Part shown: positions 42,998-51,143 of the stretch, piece by piece | Position numbering within the stretch: the stretch's first letter is position 1 | Layout: each line of letters begins with the position of its first letter | Source of the DNA: JAVJSU01 sp040219275 | Lineage (GTDB): Bacteria; Chloroflexota; Anaerolineae; Aggregatilineales; Phototrophicaceae | Length of the DNA: 53,688 nucleotides | Direction: 5' to 3' | Assembly: GCA_040219275.1 (NCBI GenBank) | Contig: JAVJSU010000017.1 | Span: 1 to 53,688, forward strand | Program-made: the position numbers and the translations under genes | The notes under the pieces: generated by a model | Seen by the model: the letters and a program-made list of their open reading frames with translations, nothing else | Database searches by the model: none | Told to the model about the DNA's origin: nothing

Positions 42998-43558
42998 ATG
43001 ATGAGAGGAAAATCCCGTAGCACAACACGCCGTCCACATCATGCCGATATTATGCGCCTGATGAAGCAAATCCAGATGAGCGACGATGATCCGGCGGTGA
43101 TGCAGGAAAAAAGCCTGAACGATACCCTCAACGCCGTCAACGCCGCGGGCTATCTGAGCGATGTGCAACGCCGCGCCCCGTCAGGATTGCAGGTGTTCGG
43201 TCCCAAAAGCCTACAGGGGCTGGGTTGGGCTGGTGCGGTGCTGTGGATGAAGCGCAACGGCTATCACACCTATAAGATGATTACTCTGCTCGGCATCTGG
43301 GCGCAAATGCAGGACGACGAACTTTTTGTGATCGTCGGGACGCGCCCGTTATTGTATCAAGCGCCGATCTACGCGCCGGATTCGTATTTTCATCAGATCA
43401 AGCGGGATTTTCGCCTCTATTACGGAAAAGATGCCGCACCGCCCACCAGCGCAACACAACTTTACACCGCCCCCTATGTGCCGGAAAATCGCCTCGCCAT
43501 CCGCCAACAAATCGAGGGGGCGCTCGGTCAATGGCGGGATACGCAACTGGGTCGCTAG
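42998..43558 (+). CDS. Uncharacterised soluble protein
   Basis: 186 residues starting at the ATG at 42998 or 43001, with GAGG a few bases upstream. The N-terminus is strongly basic (MMRGKSRSTTRRPHH). A helical region follows (ADIMRLMKQIQMSDDD), then an alpha/beta part with KSLQGLGWAGAVLWMKRNGY and ELFVIVGTRPLLYQAP. Aromatic residues are frequent in the last third. I recognise no family, signal peptide or membrane segment. It is transcribed alone between two terminator-like hairpins. Confidence 0.65.
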   Translation: MMRGKSRSTTRRPHHADIMRLMKQIQMSDDDPAVMQEKSLNDTLNAVNAAGYLSDVQRRAPSGLQVFGPKSLQGLGWAGAVLWMKRNGYHTYKMITLLGIWAQMQDDELFVIVGTRPLLYQAPIYAPDSYFHQIKRDFRLYYGKDAAPPTSATQLYTAPYVPENRLAIRQQIEGALGQWRDTQLGR

Positions 43559-43596
43559 CTGAAAATTCAGGATCGCCTTTTACACACAACCAAAAA

Positions 43597-43642
43597 AAGG
43601 ACACCATCGCGTGATGATGCCCTTCGTAAATTTTTATGTAAC
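43597..43642. terminator. Hairpin between convergent genes
   Basis: AAGGACACCATC and GATGATGCCCTT pair with two mismatches around GCGT (about 43598-43625), then comes CGTAAATTTTTATG. It probably ends transcription from the left, and perhaps from the right. Confidence 0.5.
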
Positions 43643-43678
43643 AAGCCATCCGATTAATGCCTGTATTGACCCTTTAGA

Positions 43679-44674
43679 TTAGGTGAGGACGAGCATTTTT
43701 TCTGCCTGCCGTCTACGATAGCTAGAGGGTGTTTGCAGGGAGTGATTATTATAATAAGCGACGATATTTTCAAGGTAGGTGCGAACGGGCGTATAGGTCA
43801 TCCCTAATTCTTGCTTGCTCAACGTATTGTCCATCTCGGACATCCACATATCGCTAAACGGCGAGCAATCCGGTAGAAATCCATTGGCTTCCAGCAAATA
43901 ACGATCCACGCGCTGAATATTCGCCGGAACACCCATTACATCGCTGAGGGTGCGTAAGAATTCTTCTAGCGTCAGGGTTTCATCCTGAGAGATGTTATAG
44001 GCTTTGCCCATGCCTTTATCGGTGTTGATTAAGGTCATGATAGCCTTAACAGCATCGTGGCTATACACATGCCGTACCCGATGATCCGGCGCGGAGGGGA
44101 CTAAAATAGGACCGTGATCCTTCAGGCGCAGATAATACCCATACAGACGGTTAAACCCGTCGCGTTCACTATTGACCATCGGCAACCGTAGCGATGTGTA
44201 GGGAAAGCCACGATCAGTGTATGCCCGTGCAAGTACATCTTCCGCCGCGCTTTTTTCGTTACCATACAGCCATTCCTCGTAATCGTAGGTGTTGGCTTCT
44301 GGCGCGGGGATGATCGGGTTGAAGTAATCCACCTCACGGAAGGGACGGGTAATGCCTTCACGGATGAGATAAACCTGTCCGGTGCTGACGAAAATATAAC
44401 GCCCCACCTGTCCATCAAGTAGCTCGACAATATCTTCGGCTTCCTGCTCCTTAAAGAGGGTCATATCCACAACCACATCAAAATCACGTCCGGCGAGTGC
44501 GCGACGCATCTGGGTGATGTCGGTACGATCTGCATGATAACGGGGAATGTCATCCGGCAATTCATCACGCGTTACACCACGATTGAGCAAACTCAGGCTG
44601 TGTCCGTCGTCAATAATCTGACGCGCAAGGAAATAGCCCATATTTCGTGTACCGCCAATAATCAATATCTTCAT
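43679..44674 (-). CDS. NAD-dependent epimerase/dehydratase-like SDR protein
   Basis: 331 residues, atypical/extended short-chain dehydrogenase fold. The nucleotide loop is GGTRNMG (7-13), the form seen in plant and cyanobacterial CSP41-like RNA-binding SDRs and related bacterial proteins. The D-x-x-D-type strand DVVVDMTLF, the STGQVYLI strand and the WLYGNEKSAAED motif (Tyr and Lys of the active site) follow. Length is normal. Function could be sugar nucleotide modification or RNA binding; sequence alone does not decide. A small hairpin (AGGTGG...CCACCT) sits 5-30 bases before the start. Confidence 0.83.
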   Translation of the reverse strand: MKILIIGGTRNMGYFLARQIIDDGHSLSLLNRGVTRDELPDDIPRYHADRTDITQMRRALAGRDFDVVVDMTLFKEQEAEDIVELLDGQVGRYIFVSTGQVYLIREGITRPFREVDYFNPIIPAPEANTYDYEEWLYGNEKSAAEDVLARAYTDRGFPYTSLRLPMVNSERDGFNRLYGYYLRLKDHGPILVPSAPDHRVRHVYSHDAVKAIMTLINTDKGMGKAYNISQDETLTLEEFLRTLSDVMGVPANIQRVDRYLLEANGFLPDCSPFSDMWMSEMDNTLSKQELGMTYTPVRTYLENIVAYYNNHSLQTPSSYRRRQAEKMLVLT

Positions 44675-45098
44675 GCCGATAGTACAGGTGGTAAATGTTA
44701 CCCACCTATACCCTGCTCCTTTCTCATCTGTTGCCAGATTCTTTTGTTTAAACCATTATAGTCAATTTTGCCAATAAATAGATAAAGCAAAAATGACAAA
44801 AAGATCGGGAATATCCGTATAGTATCGTATAAAAAATGTATCAGAAATTCGCAAGAACGCACCGATTGGGCAAAACTTACGGTATCATTATAAGTGGTGG
44901 AAAAATTCAGCATGTTTTCTATCTCGCTTTGATGATATGTTTAAGTATGTCGCAAGACAAAAATCTGCGAAACAAAACATCAATTCCAGAGGTATTTCGC
45001 TTTTTCAGAGATAATATGGTCGTCAGTTATCATCAGAAAAAAGCACAAACCAGAACATCCTATAAAAACGTCAGTATGTCAGTATGAGGTAAGGTACG
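44675..45098. other. Divergent A/T-rich intergenic region
   Basis: 424 bases lie between the SDR gene (minus) and the FmdB-like gene (plus). Near the SDR start, AGGTGGTAA-ATG-TTACCCACCT (44683-44705) is a compact hairpin in the leader. The rest is A/T-rich. One 83-codon frame (44836-45087) has no ribosome binding site or family signal, and I do not call it a gene. GGTAAGG, 6 bases before ATG 45099, is the ribosome binding site of the next gene. Confidence 0.5.
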
Positions 45099-45470
45099 AT
45101 GCCTGTTTATTTGTATCGCCGTGAAGATGGCACGACATTTGAATATAAACAACGATTTCTCGACGATCCGCTTGATGTTGATCCTGAAACCGGACAAAAA
45201 GTTTTTCGTGTGGTACAACCCACAGGGGTAATTTTTAAAGGGTCAGGCTTTTACATTAACGATAGCAAAAGTGCCTCAAAATCCAGCCTGAATAGCAACG
45301 GGCAAAATGGCAAGGACAAAGAGTCCTCGTCCGAAGGTCACTCATCCGAGGGTGGTAAGTCCGAGGAAAAATCGACCAGCACCGAAACAAAATCGGAGAG
45401 CAAGTCCGAGACAAAAGCTGAAACTAAAAGCGAAAGCAAAAGTCAGGTGAAGTCCTCCGCCGCTGATTAA
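45099..45470 (+). CDS. FmdB-like small regulator lacking the zinc-ribbon cysteines
   Basis: 123 residues. The fold signature of FmdB family proteins is kept at the N-terminus (MPVYLYRREDGTTFEYKQRF) and around residue 48 (GVIFKGSGFY, the family's hallmark). The two CxxC pairs that bind zinc in normal members are absent: REDGTTF stands where CxxCGHEF is usual, and VDPETGQKV where CPxCGG is usual. The last 65 residues are a Ser/Lys/Glu-rich disordered tail with KSESKSETKAETK repeats. It may use the ribbon fold without metal. A terminator follows at 45501-45526. Confidence 0.82.
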   Translation: MPVYLYRREDGTTFEYKQRFLDDPLDVDPETGQKVFRVVQPTGVIFKGSGFYINDSKSASKSSLNSNGQNGKDKESSSEGHSSEGGKSEEKSTSTETKSESKSETKAETKSESKSQVKSSAAD

Positions 45471-45500
45471 GCAATCCGCCAACCAGTATAAAAACACTCG

Positions 45501-45526
45501 CGTCCATCATTTTTGGTGGACGTTTT
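45501..45526 (+). terminator. Terminator of the FmdB-like gene
   Basis: CGTCCATC (45501-45508) and GGTGGACG (45515-45522) form an 8-bp stem (one wobble), followed by TTTT. Confidence 0.75.
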
Positions 45527-45715
45527 GATTCACAATCATGCAATTGCCCTTGATGAACCGTTCAAAAGCGGTTGTCACATTACGAAAAACATATAATTTC
45601 GCCGCTTAGTGCCTGAAAAACGTAAAAATTTTGCCCTTTACGCCCATAAACGATTACAATTGTTTCAATAGTCACTATCTTACTGTAATCGTAATTGTGT
45701 TGGAGTGCAGGATAA

Positions 45716-46105
45716 ATGGATATGAAGGCGGTCTTTTTAAAACCCACTGTCGAAATAGAAATATCGCTCAAGTCGGGGCGCGTATGGGGCAATCTGCGCG
45801 ATGCAGACACCTATCGCGTTGGCGACTCATGGTATTCTGCGGCAGATAGTTTTCATGAATATCAGGTAGATGAACTGATGCAATCGGCGGATTTCCGGTT
45901 GTGTGTCGGGCAGAAAATCCTGTTTATGTCTTCCGGTGAACTCAATCTCGGCGCGGGTTGGATTCAGAGTATTTCCATGATTAATCGCCGTCAGATGGAC
46001 ATTGTTGAACACCCGAACGTTGAATACATCGTGTCATTATGGGAAGTCGTCGGTAAACGTCCCCGCAGTGAATGGGCATGGATGATCGAATTCAGTTATG
46101 TATGA
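45716..46105 (+). CDS. Uncharacterised small protein
   Basis: 129 residues from ATG 45716 (or 45722), with AGGAT just upstream. It is a compact, mostly beta sequence with several Trp residues (SGRVWGNLRDADTYRVGDSW, GAGWIQSISM, WEVVGKRPRSEWAW) and a single Cys. No family recognised, no signal peptide, no membrane helix. CAGT heptads start six bases after the stop. Neighbours give no functional hint. Confidence 0.6.
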   Translation: MDMKAVFLKPTVEIEISLKSGRVWGNLRDADTYRVGDSWYSAADSFHEYQVDELMQSADFRLCVGQKILFMSSGELNLGAGWIQSISMINRRQMDIVEHPNVEYIVSLWEVVGKRPRSEWAWMIEFSYV

Positions 46106-46110
46106 GTTTT

Positions 46111-46138
46111 CAGTAAACAGTAAACAGTTTTCAGTATA
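46111..46138. repeat. CAGT heptad array (4 units)
   Basis: Four 7-base units each starting with CAGT lie in the 79-base gap between convergent genes, of the same type as at 3443, 24567 and 28207. Confidence 0.7.
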
Positions 46139-46184
46139 ACCATCGCCACACTGTCTAAACTTCATCCATTGGCGGAACTGTGTC

Positions 46185-46796
46185 TTACTCGAGATGTTTC
46201 GCCGCCCATATAATGCGTTGAGCAATCGTAATGGTGACCATCACGCCCAACAACGTAAATAAGAGCGCGCTGTAACCGGGGAAGATCAAAAACAGCGAGT
46301 AAAAGATGACCGCTTCCGTCCCTTCGATCAATCCAGCGGGCATGGTGGTGCTGGTGAGTTCTTTTTGCGCCTTCGCCCCTTGATTGCGCTTCTCGAAAAT
46401 TGCCGCCAAATACATCCACGAGGGTGCACTGACGTAAAACGCACCGAGCAAAAACATTGTCGCAATATAGGTCGCCGTATCATCCGCACGGATTGCCAGC
46501 GCGATAGGGATGACCGAATAAATCACGAAATCACACTGAATATCAATATATCCGCCGAGGTCGCTCTGGGTTTTGTTGTTACGGGCAACGGTACCATCCA
46601 GCCCATCCAGAAAGCGATTGATCCACAACAAAATCAGCGCCAGCGGGAACACACCCAGATACGCCACCACCGCCGATGCACAGCCCACGATTAATCCGAC
46701 AAGGCTAATGGCAATCGGGTGTATCTCTGTCCCGATTTGATTGGCAACCGGAAGTAAAGTCACCTCTTTGATTTCGCGCAAAGATTTATCCAACAT
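46185..46796 (-). CDS. CDP-alcohol phosphatidyltransferase family protein
   Basis: 203 residues, integral membrane enzyme that transfers a phosphatidyl or similar group from a CDP-linked donor to an alcohol. The full catalytic signature D-x2-DG-x2-AR-x8-G-x3-D-x3-D is present (D64, D67-G68, A71-R72, G81, D85, D89). Around it are about five to six hydrophobic segments. It is closest in style to the PgsA/PssA-like small transferases; the alcohol substrate cannot be told. Single gene, convergent with the small protein at 45716. Confidence 0.92.
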   Translation of the reverse strand: MLDKSLREIKEVTLLPVANQIGTEIHPIAISLVGLIVGCASAVVAYLGVFPLALILLWINRFLDGLDGTVARNNKTQSDLGGYIDIQCDFVIYSVIPIALAIRADDTATYIATMFLLGAFYVSAPSWMYLAAIFEKRNQGAKAQKELTSTTMPAGLIEGTEAVIFYSLFLIFPGYSALLFTLLGVMVTITIAQRIIWAAKHLE

Positions 46797-46911
46797 AATA
46801 TTTAGCTTTACATGCTCACTTTAATTTCACCAAGTATAGCGTATCGCATAGATGTGACGATTATCTTAAGCACGAATTAGGGATTATGTAGGGATTGTGT
46901 GGGCAGAACGG

Positions 46912-47748
46912 TTATGAAAATGAAAATTTACTCTGGCGTAACGCTTGCATAAACACCACCGCCCAGAACGCAAACACTAGCATAAATATGCCTTCGGTAG
47001 CGATCTCTAATTGACGATAAAGAGTGAAATTACGAAAAAATAAGTTAATCCCCGCGCCAATAATGAATAAACTGCCAACGAGGATATGCCCGCTTGCCAG
47101 CGCAACCGCCGCAGATAGGCGTTTACGGAGGCGCAAGGTACGCAGACCTAGCCAGATCGACGTGCCGCCGATGGCAACCTGCCCGCTCAGCGTGATGATC
47201 CACAACACGCGCACCGTCGCCCGATTCATGCCGAATGTGCCGTAACGATTGAGTAGGATGAGCCAGAAGGCGGTGAACAGCGCGGAGCAGACATAAGCGA
47301 TGGTCGTCCAGCGTGCCTCACGCGTGATGTCTTCAAAGCTGAACAGGTTGCTCATCATCACCTTCAGATGGATCAGCATAACCACCAGCGTGACCATGAT
47401 GACCAGATCAGAGGTGAACAGCCACCAGCCATCCAGCGCGGAATCGCCGACCCACACCAGCCCATAAATCAGCGGGGTCACCAGTGCCACCATCGCCGCC
47501 CGCAGATAACGGTGCGTTGCGCGATAAGTCATCTGCATCATCCGGCGCGAGGCGGACGGATCGCCCAGCGCAATCATGGCGGCAAGGTGTGCCTGTTCGG
47601 ATGTTTTGCCAGCACGCAACGCATCATCCAGCGCAAACCAATAATGCGTGATGATCTCGTCGCAAACCGCCTCACGCAGATCATCCGGCAGGTCGCCCGT
47701 GGTGTGTTCTAGCCAATGGCGAAGATCAGGGGGCAGGGTCGTACTCAT
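46912..47748 (-). CDS. Membrane protein with HAAS/permease-prefix-like N-terminus (PadR operon)
   Basis: 278 residues. The first 80 residues are soluble and helical (LRHWLEHTTGDLPDDLREAV, then AHLAAMIALGDPSASRRMM), like the HAAS or permease-prefix domains usually encoded beside PadR regulators. About six to seven transmembrane segments follow, for example VIMVTLVVMLIHLKVMMSN and TEGIFMLVFAFWAVVFM. It begins 10 bases after the PadR gene stop and is surely co-transcribed. In known PadR/HAAS pairs the membrane protein is often the regulated partner; the transported or sensed compound is unknown. Confidence 0.75.
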   Translation of the reverse strand: MSTTLPPDLRHWLEHTTGDLPDDLREAVCDEIITHYWFALDDALRAGKTSEQAHLAAMIALGDPSASRRMMQMTYRATHRYLRAAMVALVTPLIYGLVWVGDSALDGWWLFTSDLVIMVTLVVMLIHLKVMMSNLFSFEDITREARWTTIAYVCSALFTAFWLILLNRYGTFGMNRATVRVLWIITLSGQVAIGGTSIWLGLRTLRLRKRLSAAVALASGHILVGSLFIIGAGINLFFRNFTLYRQLEIATEGIFMLVFAFWAVVFMQALRQSKFSFS

Positions 47749-47758
47749 CGGGGATGCC

Positions 47759-48079
47759 TCACTTCAAACTTCTCAAAACGCGATTCACCGCGCTCACATG
47801 CCCGTCCCATTCAGTCAGGCTAGTGTCCAATTGCTTTTTTCCGTCGGAGGTTAACCTGTAATAACGGACTTCGCGCCCGTTCTCCACATCTTTGTAGGAG
47901 TCAATCACGCCCTGCTTTTCAAGGCTGTGCAGAGTCGGGTAGAGCGTTCCGGCTTTCACGTTAAAAAATCCATCGGATTCGCTTTCGATGTGTTGGGCGA
48001 TGCGATACCCGTGATTCGACCCCTTAGAGAGCACATACAGCACCATTAACGGCAAACTGCCACGAAAATTCATACACAC
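47759..48079 (-). CDS. PadR family transcriptional regulator
   Basis: 106 residues (104 if the second ATG at 48073 is used), a stand-alone PadR winged helix. Typical blocks are LPLMVLYVLSKGSNHGYRIA, then AGTLYPTLHSLEKQGVI and VRYYRLTSDGKKQL. It lacks the long C-terminal helix of large PadR proteins (PadR-s2 type). It is first gene of an operon with the membrane protein at 46912. The promoter upstream overlaps a tandem repeat that could be its operator, giving negative autoregulation. Confidence 0.93.
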   Translation of the reverse strand: MCMNFRGSLPLMVLYVLSKGSNHGYRIAQHIESESDGFFNVKAGTLYPTLHSLEKQGVIDSYKDVENGREVRYYRLTSDGKKQLDTSLTEWDGHVSAVNRVLRSLK

Positions 48080-48084
48080 CCGAT

Positions 48085-48141
48085 CCTATCTATAGAAACC
48101 CTATCTATGTGATTTATACGCGATTTTGAGGACGTTTGCAA
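48085..48141 (-). promoter_or_regulatory. Promoter and candidate operator of the padR operon
   Basis: On the minus strand TTGCAA (48141-48136) and TATAAA (48118-48113) are 17 bases apart. Directly downstream, at the expected start of transcription, ATAGATAGG occurs twice (48108-48100 and 48093-48085) with a 15-base period. TCTATAGA within this region recurs as an isolated palindrome near 48204. PadR sites are often inverted rather than direct, so the operator call is tentative. Confidence 0.55.
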
Positions 48142-48280
48142 ACTTTTATGCCGATTAAGCCGCCTCTGGATGTAAAGAATTGCCCCGTTTTTATAGATTT
48201 CTATAGATTCGCACGGCGTTTGTGTTAAAATTCACGACAAGATGACGTATTGTTAGCTTGTGTGTAGAAACGAAACCCGC

Positions 48281-49108
48281 ATGGATTTTTTAACCCCCGC
48301 CTTTTTCCTGTCCGTGATTAGCAGTTGTGTGACCGGTGTTTTCGCGGTGCTCGTCTTGCGGCGCTGGTGGAATACGACGAGTGGACCGCAAAAAAAGCGC
48401 CGTCCGCATTTGCTGGCATGGGGAATCGGCTTGACGATGTATTTTCTTGGCACGCTCAGTCAGGTAATTTTGACGATCACATGGAGTCCGTTTTTCTTCG
48501 GCTTATGGTATTGGGCGGGCGCGTTGATGGTCGCCCCATGGCTCGGTCAGGGGACGGCATATTTGCTCATCCGGCGCGGGAGTATCGCCCGTAACATTCA
48601 AATGGCGCTGATTTTAGTCGGCGTGATGACCCTGCCGTGGACGCTGTTTTTCACCGAATTTAACCCGGACGCGTGGTTTCAGGGCGCGGATATGACCGAA
48701 ATTTACCGCGATCATACCGTTGATGGTGAGTTGGTCACGGGAATCATGCAGGGCGAGGCGCGGGGTACGGTGCGCTTCTTCTCGCCCATTATGAACGTCT
48801 GGGGGACGATTTTGCTAGTCGGTGGCGCGATTTACTCCGCACGCCTCTTCCGGCGTAAGCAAATCATGCGCAATCGGATGGTCGGCAATTGGCTGATCGC
48901 GGCGGGCGGGTTGTTGCCTGCGTTGGGCGGTGTGTTCATCCGGCTCGGAGATCCATCGTTTAAGTATGTTGGCGAGATGGGCGGGGCGATTCTCATTTTC
49001 TGGGGCTTCTGGCTGACGACTCAAATCCCCGACGCGATAGACTCTGTGCGGGATTCACGGCGCAATCGTCCTAAATCCGCTGACATTGCAACCGAGTCGC
49101 CGTCGTAG
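48281..49108 (+). CDS. Polytopic membrane protein of unknown function
   Basis: The start is set at ATG 48281 (MDFLTPAFF); the frame reaches back to TTG/GTG near 48260. The 275-residue product has about seven hydrophobic segments, including FFLSVISSCVTGVFAVLVL, MALILVGVMTLPWTLFF and IMNVWGTILLVGGAIY, and a polar C-terminal tail. Arg-rich loops alternate with the helices. I do not recognise the family. It is divergent from the padR operon and could share its control. Confidence 0.68.
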   Translation: MDFLTPAFFLSVISSCVTGVFAVLVLRRWWNTTSGPQKKRRPHLLAWGIGLTMYFLGTLSQVILTITWSPFFFGLWYWAGALMVAPWLGQGTAYLLIRRGSIARNIQMALILVGVMTLPWTLFFTEFNPDAWFQGADMTEIYRDHTVDGELVTGIMQGEARGTVRFFSPIMNVWGTILLVGGAIYSARLFRRKQIMRNRMVGNWLIAAGGLLPALGGVFIRLGDPSFKYVGEMGGAILIFWGFWLTTQIPDAIDSVRDSRRNRPKSADIATESPS

Positions 49109-49162
49109 AAATATCCATTTAGGGCGCAATAATGCAGTTTGATTAATTAGAACGGAAAATAA

Positions 49163-49250
49163 TCCCCATCCCCTAGCCCCTTCCCCAATTCTTAGGGAAG
49201 GGGAAGAAAGTCCCTCCTTGCGAAGCGGGGAGGGATTTAGGGAGGGGATC
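49163..49250. repeat. Purine/pyrimidine-rich palindromic element, copy 2
   Basis: CCCCATCCCCTAGCCCC to GGGATTTAGGGAGGGG, with internal inverted arms CCCCTTCCC/GGGAAGGGG and TCCCTCC/GGGAGGGA. Opposite-orientation relative of 6365-6455. It lies in the 236-base gap between two membrane-protein genes. Confidence 0.65.
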
Positions 49251-49344
49251 AAACACCGTATTTAAAAGTTACCGAGCATTATTCTGCCCCTACGACCCAT
49301 TTCTTTAGCCCTTAGCGATTATTTACCCAATAGGCGATTTAACC

Positions 49345-49878
49345 GTGCAAACCACCGAACCCGAAACACAATCTACCACTGAAAAACTGCAAGCCATTTT
49401 CGGCAGAGTCAATCTGCGCGTGTTGATGATTGGCGCGGGGCTGTTTGGCGTGTTCGCGCTGACGGTGATCGTCGTCGCGCTGATCGACCCTCAGGATCGC
49501 TATTTATTCCTCAAGGATGTGCATTACTGGATCAGCCGGATCGGGTTGGTCGTGGCGGGAATCATGCTGGCGAATGCAGTGCGTATTGGCTTGATCCGGC
49601 ATGGCGACGTGACTCCCTGGTTTCGGAGCATCAGCTATACGATTGTGGCGTTCATGATCGCGCAGGGGCTGATCGGCGGGTGGATGTGGTTGCTCGGTGG
49701 GCGACCTGGCGAAGATGTCCATGTGATTTACGGTTACGGCGTGGTGCTGTCGCTCCCGTTTTTTATTTTCGTGGAAGTGACCGCTAAAAAACGCCCCGCG
49801 ATGGGCAGTTACATCTGGGGATTTACGATGCTAGCGGCGATCATCGTGCGAACCATCACGACAGGTCCGGTGGGCTAA
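49345..49878 (+). CDS. Four-helix membrane protein of unknown function
   Basis: 177 residues from GTG 49345. A polar N-terminus (about 25 residues) is followed by four hydrophobic segments, for example VLMIGAGLFGVFALTVIVVA, RIGLVVAGIMLANAVRIGL and IVAFMIAQGLIGGWMWLL. His and Trp residues near helix ends (DVHYWISR, DVHVIYGYG) recall heme- or quinone-binding four-helix proteins, but no exact motif is present. It follows the other membrane protein on the same strand after 236 bases that contain a repeat. Confidence 0.62.
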   Translation: MQTTEPETQSTTEKLQAIFGRVNLRVLMIGAGLFGVFALTVIVVALIDPQDRYLFLKDVHYWISRIGLVVAGIMLANAVRIGLIRHGDVTPWFRSISYTIVAFMIAQGLIGGWMWLLGGRPGEDVHVIYGYGVVLSLPFFIFVEVTAKKRPAMGSYIWGFTMLAAIIVRTITTGPVG

Positions 49879-50054
49879 GGTGGTCTTGTCGGGTATTCTA
49901 ATTTTCTCCGAAATTATTGCCCTCCTCTAACACGATTTCAACACACATGATCTATACTAATAAGTATGTAGACCGCAGAAGTGTCGCAACGGTGACGTTT
50001 TAGTGCGCCTAATGAGCGACACATCACATGAGCGACAAGGGGAAATAGCAACTT

Positions 50055-50951
50055 ATGGCAGATTATTATGAAACACTCGGCGTATCCAAAACCGCCGATG
50101 ACGCAGAACTCAAAAAAGCGTTCCGCAAGATGGCGAAAAAGTATCATCCTGACACGAATCAGCAAGACCCAACAGCGGAGCAAAAATTCAAAGAAATCAA
50201 CGAAGCCTACGATGTGCTTCGTGATCCAGAAAAACGCGCCCAATACGACCGCTTTGGTCCGAATTTCCAGAATATGCAGGGCTTCCCGAATGGCTATCAG
50301 CCGGGACAGGGCAATTCGCAATATTATAACCGCGTGGATGTAGACGAAGGCGCGTTTGGCGACCTGTTCGAGTCGATTTTCGGGGGGATGGGTGGGGTTA
50401 ACGCAGGTGGCGGCAGGCGGGCGCGGACAAATATACGTCAACAGGGGCGCGACCTTGAGCATGAAGTCGGCATCAGTCTGCGTGAAGCGTATGAAGGCGC
50501 GACACGCTTCATCAACAAAGGCAGTCGTCGCCTAAAAGTGACCATTCCAGCAGGCGCGGCAACCGGCACGAAAGTTCGCCTTTCCGGTGAAGGTGAAGCG
50601 GGCATCGGTGGCGGCGAAGCGGGCGATCTGTATTTGATCGTCAAAGTAGAGCCGGATTCTCAATTTGAGCGCGACGGCGACAACCTGACGACGGAGGTCA
50701 AAGTGGATGCGTTCACGGCGATGCTCGGCGGCGAGGTGCGCGTGCCGACGCTTTCACGTCCGGTCAAGCTCCGCATCCCTGAAGGCACACAATCCGGGCA
50801 GAAGTTCCGTATTCGTGGCAAGGGAATGCCCATCATGAAGAAGAAAGACGAATACGGCGACCTATTTGCGCGGGTATTGCTGACCGTGCCGGAAAGCCTC
50901 ACGCCGGAGCAACGTCAGCGTGTAGAAGACCTGCGTCAAGAGTTGATGTAA
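50055..50951 (+). CDS. DnaJ/CbpA-type co-chaperone without zinc finger
   Basis: 298 residues. The J domain spans 4-68 with the HPD motif at 31-33 (KKYHPDTN), followed by a Gly/Phe-rich region (about 75-130) and the two-part C-terminal substrate-binding domain (ITIPAGAATGTKVRL-like blocks, VRVPTLSRPVKLRIPEGTQS). There are no CxxCxGxG repeats, so it is a class II (CbpA-like) J protein that delivers clients to DnaK. AGGGG lies about 12 bases before the ATG. No CIRCE (HrcA) site was seen upstream; an ATACT-AATA-AGTAT dyad lies at about 49956-49969. No dnaK or grpE is adjacent. Confidence 0.93.
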   Translation: MADYYETLGVSKTADDAELKKAFRKMAKKYHPDTNQQDPTAEQKFKEINEAYDVLRDPEKRAQYDRFGPNFQNMQGFPNGYQPGQGNSQYYNRVDVDEGAFGDLFESIFGGMGGVNAGGGRRARTNIRQQGRDLEHEVGISLREAYEGATRFINKGSRRLKVTIPAGAATGTKVRLSGEGEAGIGGGEAGDLYLIVKVEPDSQFERDGDNLTTEVKVDAFTAMLGGEVRVPTLSRPVKLRIPEGTQSGQKFRIRGKGMPIMKKKDEYGDLFARVLLTVPESLTPEQRQRVEDLRQELM

Positions 50952-50980
50952 GGTTGACGGTCGTTTGAGATAGAAATTGC

Positions 50981-51018
50981 GAGTGTCCTGTAGAAATCTG
51001 CGGGACACTTTTTTATTT
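50981..51018 (+). terminator. Terminator of the dnaJ-type gene
   Basis: AGTGTCCTG (50982-50990) and CGGGACACT (51001-51009) form a 9-bp stem (one wobble) followed by TTTTTTATTT. Confidence 0.88.
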
Positions 51019-51143
51019 GACAAAGGATGCCCGCGTTCATCATTCTCATCAGAGACTCTAGCAATCCCTACGCTGAATTCGTGCATCCATCCACTATAAT
51101 AAAACGATATGCGAAAAAATGAACTGAATTGCGGAAGATTCCC

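Noticed and set aside
44836..45087. 83-codon plus-strand frame in the SDR/FmdB gap
   Set aside because: No ribosome binding site, poor codon character in A/T-rich DNA and no family signal.
49935..50054. Possible CIRCE element before the dnaJ-type gene
   Set aside because: No TTAGCACTC-N9-GAGTGCTAA pattern. Only short TGTCGC/GCGACA repeats and an ATACT/AGTAT dyad are present.
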